Assembly (NCBI GenBank): GCA_002348045.1 | Contig: DDYO01000123.1 | Location: 1 to 24,585, forward strand | Reading direction: 5' to 3' | DNA: 24,585 nucleotides | DNA from: Anaerolineales bacterium UBA2232 | GTDB lineage: Bacteria > Chloroflexota > Anaerolineae > UBA2200 | Part shown: positions 8,340 through 15,321 of the stretch, in pieces | How positions within the stretch are numbered: the stretch's first letter is position 1 | Layout of the letters: the number at the start of each line of letters is the position of its first letter | Position numbers and translations under genes: made by a program | Notes under the pieces: model-generated | Database searches by the model: none | The model's input: the letters and a program-made list of their open reading frames with translations, nothing else | What the model was told of the DNA's origin: nothing

Positions 8340-9184
8340 TTCAGGTCCCCCCTCTCGGCGAGCACCGTCCGCATCGGGGCAAAATCAAAAGCATCCAGGA
8401 TGGCGGTCAGTCGGTCCAGCATCGATGCCGCGTTATGGTAAGTGGCCCAACGCGATAGGGCGGGAAGACTCAGGCGCGGGGTCCCAGCGTAAGCCTCCCA
8501 TGGATGGAGATAAATGACAAACGGTCGTTCCCGGTTGATGTCACGCAAGCACGCCTTCAAGAAGCCCAGCGGTAGAACACGCAGGTAGAACCCGCCACAC
8601 ACGGGCACCCGAATCCCCACCCGAGACCAGACGGAGAGAGGGAACTCTACCACTGAGCCGCCGTCAGCTCTGGTGATATCCTCGGCCGCTGGCCGATAGG
8701 GAAACAGGGGGGCATTCGATACGCCGTACAGCGGCGTCCTCATGGGGAAGATACTCGAATCGTATCGGTATCCCGCCTCTACGAGCTTTCCCAGTGCCCA
8801 GCCGGTGCGCCTATCCAGAGAGAATGTCGGTGCGCGGAATCCCGCAATCTCCAAACCTGGCAAAAGCTCCTCCATAACTCGGGCGAATTCCGCCAACTCC
8901 ATGCCGAACTGATCGGGCGACATCTGCCACAGTGGATAATGGCTCATCCCATGGCAGGCTAACTCATGGCCCCCTTCGGCTATAGCCCTGATGAGTTGCG
9001 GGTGACGCACGGCAACCTCGCCCACGATGAAGAACGTTGCCTCGATACGCCGGGAAGCCAGGAGGTCAAGAAGCACCATAGTGGATTGCTCAATTTGTGC
9101 TTCGGGCTGGCCGGGTGGCAGTCCAGGACGCACTAGCTCGGGGTGGTACCAGTCTTCCAGGTCAATGGTCAGCGCATTAAGCAT
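8336..9184 (-). CDS. Polysaccharide deacetylase, DUF3473-containing (exosortase-associated type)
   Basis: This 282-residue protein is a carbohydrate esterase family 4 NodB-fold enzyme that would remove N- or O-acetyl groups from a sugar. Motif 1 is LTIDLEDWYHP (5-15), with the metal and catalytic aspartates. ATFFIVGE follows, then motif 2 HGMSHY with the two zinc-binding histidines, and motif 3 GFRAPTFS. DSSIFP and YLHPWE complete the set, and the C-terminal part matches the DUF3473 extension seen in the exosortase-linked deacetylases. No signal peptide is present, so it should act in the cytoplasm. The start is the ATG at 9184, which overlaps the end of the GT2 gene by eight bases. The frame stays open 36 codons further upstream but that extension lies inside the GT2 gene and has no family resemblance. 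Its place between a DPM1-type GT2 and DUF2304 suggests a lipid-linked acetamido sugar as substrate. Confidence 0.92.
   Translation of the reverse strand: MLNALTIDLEDWYHPELVRPGLPPGQPEAQIEQSTMVLLDLLASRRIEATFFIVGEVAVRHPQLIRAIAEGGHELACHGMSHYPLWQMSPDQFGMELAEFARVMEELLPGLEIAGFRAPTFSLDRRTGWALGKLVEAGYRYDSSIFPMRTPLYGVSNAPLFPYRPAAEDITRADGGSVVEFPLSVWSRVGIRVPVCGGFYLRVLPLGFLKACLRDINRERPFVIYLHPWEAYAGTPRLSLPALSRWATYHNAASMLDRLTAILDAFDFAPMRTVLAERGDLN
8346..8353 (-). promoter_or_regulatory. Shine-Dalgarno site supporting a TTG start overlapping a stop
   Basis: AGGGGGGA lies six bases upstream of the TTG at 8337-8339, which shares bases with the TGA of the deacetylase gene. It favours the longest DUF2304 product over two unsupported internal ATGs. 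Confidence 0.5.
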
Positions 9185-9953
9185 GCGGTGCCACCGCCGC
9201 CGAACTGGCCTCCTCAACGGGCCGGATGGCATTGCTATGGGTTGTCTGGCGCAGCAGCACGATGCCGATGGAAAGGAGCATTTTGAACACATAGTAGATG
9301 GGTTTCCAGCTGGAGTGCAGCTTGGACTCCCCGCTCCAGCGCTCGCGCATCACCACTGGCACCTCTAGCAAACGAAAGCCCGCAAAATGCAGCAGGAGAA
9401 TGGTATCCGCGTCGGGGAAATCGACCGGGTAGTTGTCGGCAGCAAAGAAACGAACCACATCCCGGTTGAGGGCTTGAAAGCCAGACGTAGGATCCGTCAC
9501 CCGGTTGCCAGTAATCCAGGAGACAACACGGCTGAAGAACACCATGCCCGTCTTTTTCACAAAGGTCGTGCGATACTCCATTCGCCCGAGAAACCGCGAT
9601 CCCAAAGCCACATCAGCCGCCCCGGAACGTACCGCCTGTAGGAGGTCGGGGATACAGCGTGCCGCGTGCTGGCCATCGGCATCCATCAACACACAAAAGT
9701 CGTAACCGTACTGCACCGCATACCGGAAGCCGGCCTGCACTGCTCCACCATAGCCCAGGTTGTTAGCCAGGCGCAGAACCCGCGCGCCCGCGCTCCGGGC
9801 AATGGCGCCGCTCCCGTCGGTGGAGCAATCATCCACTACCAGTACGTCCAAGACCAGGTCAGTAGCCTGGATTTCGTCAAGGACGCGTCCAAGATTGTCG
9901 GATTCATTGTGTGCGGGAATAATGACCAGTGTGCCGCTGTCAGACCTTGCCAT
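9177..9953 (-). CDS. DPM1-type family 2 glycosyltransferase (polyprenyl-phosphate sugar synthase)
   Basis: Taking the ATG at 9953, the 258-residue protein has LVIIPAHNES (9-18), VVDDCSTDG (39-47), the DXD of MDADGQH (D91, D93), GSRF, and DPTSGFQALN near 150, the signature set of GT2 enzymes that move a sugar from its nucleotide to undecaprenyl or another polyprenyl phosphate. A weakly hydrophobic stretch at about 222-235 could touch the membrane, but there is no full C-terminal helix pair. An upstream TTG at 9971 would add six residues. The gene sits 24 bases after the ArnT-like gene and overlaps the deacetylase start by eight bases. I infer that it supplies donor lipid for the GT-C enzymes around it. 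Confidence 0.92.
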   Translation of the reverse strand: MARSDSGTLVIIPAHNESDNLGRVLDEIQATDLVLDVLVVDDCSTDGSGAIARSAGARVLRLANNLGYGGAVQAGFRYAVQYGYDFCVLMDADGQHAARCIPDLLQAVRSGAADVALGSRFLGRMEYRTTFVKKTGMVFFSRVVSWITGNRVTDPTSGFQALNRDVVRFFAADNYPVDFPDADTILLLHFAGFRLLEVPVVMRERWSGESKLHSSWKPIYYVFKMLLSIGIVLLRQTTHSNAIRPVEEASSAAVAPHA

Positions 9954-9977
9954 GCCCTCGGTTCCAAACAATCGTCT

Positions 9978-11456
9978 TTATCGCACCTGGGCGCCCGTGC
10001 GGGCGAGTACATAACCGCCCTTTTGGTAGACCACCGATCCCACGTCAGTGATATCACGCCAGTACACTTCATCGGCTATGATATAGTACCCTTTGCCGGT
10101 GCGCAGCAGTTCGTCCAGTTTATCCCTGTTGTTGACAAACGTCAACCGTCGGTCCGCATAGAAGCCAGCCGACGGCCGAATCCAGAAAGAGCCGGGCCAG
10201 AAATTAAGCAGCTCGTCATCCGGCTGCAGCACATGTTGGGAATAGGAAAGTACGTCCTTCACATGGGGATTAAAGTCATTTACTGCTGGCAAGCCGGGGG
10301 TCACAGCCAGCACCACCCCCAGAATCAGCGCCAGGCCCCATCTGTGGCCCAGGATCCTCACCACCAGGTCCGCTGCCAGGATGGCCAGGGCGGGATACAT
10401 GGGGATGATGTACCAGCCAATCCTGCTGCGCGAGACGTTAAAGACGAGCAGGGTGATAGCCACCCAACTCAGCAGAAAGATACTGACCCGATCTCGCCAG
10501 CGAGACGCTTGGTATACCGCATATAGCAGGGCCACTGCAATTACCGCGTACCAAACTGGAAAGCCGCGAACGATGCTGTGCAGGTAGAACCAGGCGTCAC
10601 GCAGGTGCCCCTCGTCTCCAGTCACATACCCCACCGTGAGCTGAACCATGTAGGAATCAAAGAAGCGCCTACCCCAGATCAACAACTGGCCCAGGTGCCA
10701 GGGCACCGCGACCACCATGGCTACAACAAAGCCCCAGAACAGCTCCCGCCTCCACCACAGGCGCCGGGGCAGGCCCAAGACGAAGAATGCTGCCACGGCG
10801 AAAGCGGGCACCAACCCTCCAATGCTCTTGGCCATTATGGCCGCGCCCAACGCCCCGCCCAGTCCGATGAGATACCGTGGGTTGAACTGGCAGAGCCAGG
10901 CCAGGAGCAAAGCGGCCTCTGTAATCAAGACGAGGGTCATGTCCAACTGTCCCACCCGGGCTAGAGACAGGAAATTGTAGCCGTGGCTGTGCAGGTTCTT
11001 GCTGGCAGTCATGAGGATGAATGCTGCTCCCATTCCCACCGACCACCTACCAGTCAGTTTCTTGCCCAGCAGGCAGGCCAGGACTAGGGCGCCTACTCCA
11101 GAGAGGCCTGCACAGAACCGCGCGGCAAACTCGTTAACTCCAAAGGTCTTGTACGCCAAGGCCGTGACCCACAGGGTAACCGGCGGCTTGTCAAAGAACT
11201 CGACACCGTTCCACCGCAGCGTGTTCCAGTCTTTGTCCAGAAGGATTTCCCGGCTGATCTGAGCATAAGCCCCCTCGTCATAGTCGCCGATGCTACCTTC
11301 ACCCAGCCGCCAGAAAATCAGCACTGCCGCGACAGCGGCCACCAATATCAAGACAAGAACATCCTTCACGCGCCAGTTCAAGCGGACCTCGCTGTCCAAC
11401 CAGACCAGGAAGCGCCTCGCTCTCCCGTTCATTCGATGGCTCAGCAGACTCGTCAT
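9978..11456 (-). CDS. ArnT-like GT39/GT83 membrane glycosyltransferase
   Basis: Of the GT-C genes here this 492-residue protein looks most like ArnT. The first extracytoplasmic loop reads DYDEGAYAQISREIL (58-72), and W82 N83 G84 leads to FFDKPPVTLW (87-96), matching the catalytic Asp-Glu and KPP elements of enzymes that take aminoarabinose or a similar sugar from undecaprenyl phosphate. A second loop has SLARVGQLD near 165-174, the conserved Arg-to-Asp motif. About twelve hydrophobic segments follow, then a soluble tail of about 110 residues. The ATG at 11456 has AAGGG about five bases upstream, and the gap to the upstream gene is 16 bases. It immediately precedes the DPM1-type GT2 and the deacetylase, an ArnC-ArnD-ArnT-like grouping. 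The actual sugar and acceptor (lipid, glycan or protein) are unknown. Confidence 0.88.
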   Translation of the reverse strand: MTSLLSHRMNGRARRFLVWLDSEVRLNWRVKDVLVLILVAAVAAVLIFWRLGEGSIGDYDEGAYAQISREILLDKDWNTLRWNGVEFFDKPPVTLWVTALAYKTFGVNEFAARFCAGLSGVGALVLACLLGKKLTGRWSVGMGAAFILMTASKNLHSHGYNFLSLARVGQLDMTLVLITEAALLLAWLCQFNPRYLIGLGGALGAAIMAKSIGGLVPAFAVAAFFVLGLPRRLWWRRELFWGFVVAMVVAVPWHLGQLLIWGRRFFDSYMVQLTVGYVTGDEGHLRDAWFYLHSIVRGFPVWYAVIAVALLYAVYQASRWRDRVSIFLLSWVAITLLVFNVSRSRIGWYIIPMYPALAILAADLVVRILGHRWGLALILGVVLAVTPGLPAVNDFNPHVKDVLSYSQHVLQPDDELLNFWPGSFWIRPSAGFYADRRLTFVNNRDKLDELLRTGKGYYIIADEVYWRDITDVGSVVYQKGGYVLARTGAQVR

Positions 11457-11472
11457 CGCACCCTTTCAGCGC

Positions 11473-13056
11473 TCAACGTAGCTTGTACACCATCGCCAGG
11501 GGAACCCCCTGGACGCTCGCGGTATACTCTGGGGTCCAGTTCCTCATCAAGTCTACCAGCTCAGGCACATCACTGAAACCAGTCTCGCGCACCTGCACCA
11601 CGACATAGTCGCAGGTGTAGGGGCTGATCACGTTCCATCCGGTGATCCGCAGATCAGTACGCAGCATACCATCTTCCTGATAGCTGCGCAGCGCCAACGG
11701 CTGATCCACCCAAATCAGAGCCCCTTCCGCCGCATTGGCATTCAAGTAGGGCAGGCAATCCTTGTAACTTTCACACCAGAAGGTAGTCTCCAGTCCAAGC
11801 TCTTGTGCACCCCGCAGCCCGCCGACTATCTCGCTATAGTAGGACAGCTCATACGGATGTATGCGCACGATCGAGATCACGGGAGGCAAAGCCAGAAGGA
11901 TTCCCACCACCACGATCAGCAGCCATCGGAACCGGGGCATCCAACGAGAGGCCCAGGCGCTGAGCACCTGGGCGAGAGAGTGGAATCCAGCTCCCACCAT
12001 GATGGCCAGATAGGCAAAGACGGGCATAAAGTGCCGTTCGCCGCTGTATGCTGCCTGGAGGCCCAGGATTGGGAAGAGCAGGGGGACAAGCAGGTTCAGT
12101 AGGAAGAAGCCGGCCTGGTCCCCATGCTTACGCTCCCTGGCTGCCCTCACAACTCCTATTCCGCTCAACATCAGGATGTTGAGCGGCAAGACCACCACAG
12201 TCAGCACCAAGGGATAGTGCCACGGCGACCTTCCCGTTTGCCCAAGGTAGTACTGGGGGGTTTGATTGAAGCGGTACCCCATGGCCACATAGTAGGCCAG
12301 CCGATTGACGGTATCGTGATAGAGCCAGGGCCAAGACAGCACGAACAGGCCACTGCCGATGGCGCCGGCAACCACGATCTTGAGCCAAACGAGCTTCTCA
12401 CGCCGCTGCCAGATGGACCATAGGACCCACACAATCGGCATCAGTGCGGCATTGAATTTCGTAGCCAACGCAAACCCAAACAGGATACCTGTCACGATGG
12501 TCCAACGCCAGCCTGGTTTGTTGATCGCCCTCCAGAAGGAGTACATGCCTAGAAGCCACGCTGCCGTAACAGGGACATCCAGGTTGGCCAGATGACCATG
12601 GAGGAACATCCTGGGCATCAAGAGGAGGGATAGTCCCGCAGCCAGCCCAGCAATGTCTCCATACGCTTCTGCAGCGGTGACGACCACCAGCGCCACCAGA
12701 AACGCAAACCAAACTGCTGCGCTGAAGCGGTAGCTGACGATGTTTCCCCACGCCGTCCGAAACAATGCCCACCCCAAGCCAACGCCCAGCTTGGGCACGG
12801 GCGGATGCAGCTCAAACGTGGGATCCTGTACCCACCAGCGGACCACCACAGCGTCGTCAAAGGCCGCTTGGGGCTGACCCGCAGCCAGCTCACGGCGCAG
12901 GATGCCAAGCCAAGCCATGTATCCACGGGACGCTTTGAACGAACGGGGCTCATCCCAGGTAACGCCAGGGTCTCCCAGGGTCGCCACGATCAGGCCAAAG
13001 GCCAACACCGCCAGCAAGCCAGCAATGATCCAACGTTTCCGCGTTATCACCGCCAT
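11473..13056 (-). CDS. GT39-like membrane glycosyltransferase with GVTWDEP and HPP motifs
   Basis: This 527-residue protein starts with one helix, then GVTWDEP (31-37) and FELHPPVPK (81-89), the acidic pair and HPP element of GT39-type enzymes using polyprenyl-phosphate sugars. NLDVP near residue 150 is the second acidic loop. The C-terminal region contains HPYELSYYSEIVGG followed by a GLETTFWCESYK stretch, a tail pattern I associate with a distinct subfamily of bacterial PMT-like proteins. About ten hydrophobic segments lie between. The ATG at 13056 has GAGG seven bases upstream; another ATG just before it is out of frame. Gaps to both neighbours are 16 bases, consistent with one operon. The product is not predictable. 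Confidence 0.85.
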   Translation of the reverse strand: MAVITRKRWIIAGLLAVLAFGLIVATLGDPGVTWDEPRSFKASRGYMAWLGILRRELAAGQPQAAFDDAVVVRWWVQDPTFELHPPVPKLGVGLGWALFRTAWGNIVSYRFSAAVWFAFLVALVVVTAAEAYGDIAGLAAGLSLLLMPRMFLHGHLANLDVPVTAAWLLGMYSFWRAINKPGWRWTIVTGILFGFALATKFNAALMPIVWVLWSIWQRREKLVWLKIVVAGAIGSGLFVLSWPWLYHDTVNRLAYYVAMGYRFNQTPQYYLGQTGRSPWHYPLVLTVVVLPLNILMLSGIGVVRAARERKHGDQAGFFLLNLLVPLLFPILGLQAAYSGERHFMPVFAYLAIMVGAGFHSLAQVLSAWASRWMPRFRWLLIVVVGILLALPPVISIVRIHPYELSYYSEIVGGLRGAQELGLETTFWCESYKDCLPYLNANAAEGALIWVDQPLALRSYQEDGMLRTDLRITGWNVISPYTCDYVVVQVRETGFSDVPELVDLMRNWTPEYTASVQGVPLAMVYKLR

Positions 13057-13072
13057 GTCATGGCCTCGTCAC

Positions 13073-14929
13073 CTATCGATCCAAGACGTACACATAAATG
13101 CGGTCTACCACCTCGGCTGGCTTCATCACCGGTGACAACCTCAAGAGGCGATCGCCTTGATACACCGGCAGATCATCAATCACTTCCTTCAAGTTCACGC
13201 CGGGGGCTTGCTGCAAGGCCCTTTCGATGGCGGTCCACTGGGCACCGTACGGCCGTGACCCTACCAGCACATACCTCACTCCCCACTCCCGCAACAGAGC
13301 CAGGCATTCCTCTGCTGGAAAGGTCTCCAGGGTCCCGCGCTGCTCGTTGAAGGCACTCGGAAAGAAGGTGCCGTACCCCGACGCAATGCTCTGACCATGG
13401 GACAAGGTGGCATACAGGGCCCGGCCTGACAGGGCCTTTGCCAGCGGAAACTCCATTACCGCGCCTTCCGCTCTCTCTTGTGAGAGCCATACGTCCACAG
13501 GCCTTGGCTCTATACGCGTTGTGCCCATCGCAAAGGGGCAGGCAGCGAACTCAAACATGACGGCGGCAACTGCGACCATCGATCCCAGCCGACCTGCACC
13601 TGGCCATCTCCGGGCCAATTGCCGAAAACCAGCGCCTGACAGAACTGCCACCGATAAGAGCGTAACGTGTGCGAGCCGGCTCCAGACCCTCATGCCGCTG
13701 AAAAGCGGCAGGTAGAGGTACAGCAACAGCGTCGGCAAGGGCAGGTACACATGCCCTTCCAGTCGCAGGCTGTAGGAGGATACCGGGAAGAGCGCCAACC
13801 TCTGCGTGAGCACGCTCATGCTTGCCGTGAATAGCCGTTCGATCCCCGCCGGGGCAGGAAGGTAGACCGGCCCATTCATCCAATGTAGCGTCGTGCCCAT
13901 CGCTAGAACAGCGAATACCGCGCCAATTGCCGCCAGTCCCCGCGCGCCCGGATGAGATCTGCCCAGTAGGGCCACACCCGCTAGGGCGAGTGGCAGCCAG
14001 CCCAGGAGGATCAGATTCTCGTGAAGGTTCTGCGGGTACAGCTGATACAGCGACTCGCCCCAAATGGGATGCAAGACGTTCGGAAAAAGCAGGTCCAGTG
14101 GGCTCGCGGAAAACTGGTCCACATAACGCAGCGACGCCGGCCGCTGTCCTTCTCGCCAGCCCTGGGCGGTATGCCAGGCCAGCGGGCCCACCAGCAGCAT
14201 GACCACGGTTGCGAATCCCAGAACTTGGGGCCAGAAAGTGTGGCTAGCTAACCGCCGTCGCCATGGGCGGGCCTCGATCAACACGTACAGGAATCCTGCC
14301 AGCGCCCAAATGTACGCATAGTACCACGATGACAGCGCTCCCAACGCATAGAACAAGCCGGCCAACATCCCATGACGTACCTGCGGCTGACGAACCATCT
14401 TGGCCAAAAAGAGCAGAAAAAGAGGCAGCCACTGGGTGCCCATCAGGGGAAGATGCCCTGCCCCCAGATGCGACAGCCGATAGGGCGCAAAGGCATAGAC
14501 ACAGCCCGCCAGAAACGCCGCCCTTCGATCACCAACGTGATAAAGCGTCAGGAGATAGGCTCCCAGGCCAGACAGCACAAAGGACCACAGGGAGATCAGG
14601 TTGTAGCCCGCGACCTCGCCCCACAGCGTGGCTAGCGGCATAGCCAGGACATTGTTCGAGAGCGTCGTTTCCGACAGCATCAGGTTATACCCAAACGGGT
14701 AGAACACATCTGGAGCATGCAGTATCCGAGACAGGGAGCTAGCCCCGAATAGATTGTCTGTCAGTCTCCTCAGCAGCCACACGTACTGGAGGCTGTCTCC
14801 GGGGACAGGTGCGCCCAGCACATGGTCAGTTAGGACCACCGCAAGCGGCCAGGCCATCACCACTGTCAAGGCAACAAAGCCCGCGATCAGTAGGCAGTAG
14901 TGAGCACACCTCTGGTGAGCATGACCCAT
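13073..14929 (-). CDS. Large GT-C-like multi-spanning membrane protein, function uncertain
   Basis: At 618 residues this is the longest membrane protein here and the least typical. It has one helix, then APVPGDSLQYVWLL (40-53) in the first outer loop, where other GT-C enzymes of this run carry an Asp-Glu pair; only one acidic residue (D45) is present. HAPDVFYPFGYNLML follows at about 71-85. The FYPFG pattern and many aromatic helices recall uncharacterised GT-C or YfhO-like proteins rather than GT39 proper. A soluble tail of about 150 residues contains the EWGVRYVLVG and YQGDRLLRL pieces common to these families. The ATG at 14929 has only a distant AGGGG. It is 23 bases downstream of the EmrE-like gene. 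It could transfer a sugar or help polymer export; I cannot decide. Confidence 0.6.
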   Translation of the reverse strand: MGHAHQRCAHYCLLIAGFVALTVVMAWPLAVVLTDHVLGAPVPGDSLQYVWLLRRLTDNLFGASSLSRILHAPDVFYPFGYNLMLSETTLSNNVLAMPLATLWGEVAGYNLISLWSFVLSGLGAYLLTLYHVGDRRAAFLAGCVYAFAPYRLSHLGAGHLPLMGTQWLPLFLLFLAKMVRQPQVRHGMLAGLFYALGALSSWYYAYIWALAGFLYVLIEARPWRRRLASHTFWPQVLGFATVVMLLVGPLAWHTAQGWREGQRPASLRYVDQFSASPLDLLFPNVLHPIWGESLYQLYPQNLHENLILLGWLPLALAGVALLGRSHPGARGLAAIGAVFAVLAMGTTLHWMNGPVYLPAPAGIERLFTASMSVLTQRLALFPVSSYSLRLEGHVYLPLPTLLLYLYLPLFSGMRVWSRLAHVTLLSVAVLSGAGFRQLARRWPGAGRLGSMVAVAAVMFEFAACPFAMGTTRIEPRPVDVWLSQERAEGAVMEFPLAKALSGRALYATLSHGQSIASGYGTFFPSAFNEQRGTLETFPAEECLALLREWGVRYVLVGSRPYGAQWTAIERALQQAPGVNLKEVIDDLPVYQGDRLLRLSPVMKPAEVVDRIYVYVLDR

Positions 14930-14952
14930 GGGAACGTCGTCGCCCCTGCTGG

Positions 14953-15309
14953 CTACCTCGCCAGCAACCAGACGCCAAAGATGATGACCACTACGCCAGC
15001 GAATCGCGTCAGGGAAAACGGCTCGTGCATCACCGTCCAGTTGACGATGGCCACCAGCACATAGCCCAGGGAGAACATGGGGTAGGCAAAACTCTGATCT
15101 AGTTTAGCAAGGGCAAAAAGGTAGGCGATAAAGCCCACGCCGTAGGAAGCAATGCCGCTGAACACCAGAGGATTGAACAGCATACGAATCAGGGAATCCA
15201 TGCCTACCTGGCTGATGCCCCCCACCTGACCCATGCCAACCTTCATCAGGATCTGACCTACCACTGAGCAAAGGATGGCAAAGAACAACATGAACATCGG
15301 ATTTAGCAT
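14953..15309 (-). CDS. EmrE/EamA-type small membrane protein, possible lipid-linked sugar flippase (ArnE/ArnF-like)
   Basis: The 118-residue protein consists of four hydrophobic segments (about 3-20, 40-66, 72-90, 98-117), the size and topology of small multidrug resistance and ArnE/ArnF proteins. VGQILMKVGM (17-26) matches the first-helix end of the family. FAYPMFSLGYV (74-84) and HEPFSLTRFAGVVVIIFG near the C-terminus match the EamA/ArnE pattern. ArnE and ArnF form a pair that flips undecaprenyl-phosphate aminoarabinose; here only one gene is present, so a homodimer would be needed. The context of GT2, deacetylase and ArnT-like genes makes flipping of a lipid-linked sugar more likely than drug efflux, but this is inference. 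GAGAGGAG lies about four bases before the ATG. Gaps to neighbours are 12 and 23 bases. Confidence 0.82.
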   Translation of the reverse strand: MLNPMFMLFFAILCSVVGQILMKVGMGQVGGISQVGMDSLIRMLFNPLVFSGIASYGVGFIAYLFALAKLDQSFAYPMFSLGYVLVAIVNWTVMHEPFSLTRFAGVVVIIFGVWLLAR

Positions 15310-15321
15310 CGGTCTCCTCTC

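Noticed and set aside
9185..9292. N-terminal extension of 36 codons on the deacetylase
   Set aside because: It is wholly inside the GT2 gene, is Cys/Arg-rich and unlike the family, while the ATG at 9184 begins two residues before the conserved first strand.
9666..10526. 286-codon open frame on the plus strand
   Set aside because: It is antisense to the GT2 and ArnT-like genes, crosses the junction of both, and has no motif or ribosome site.
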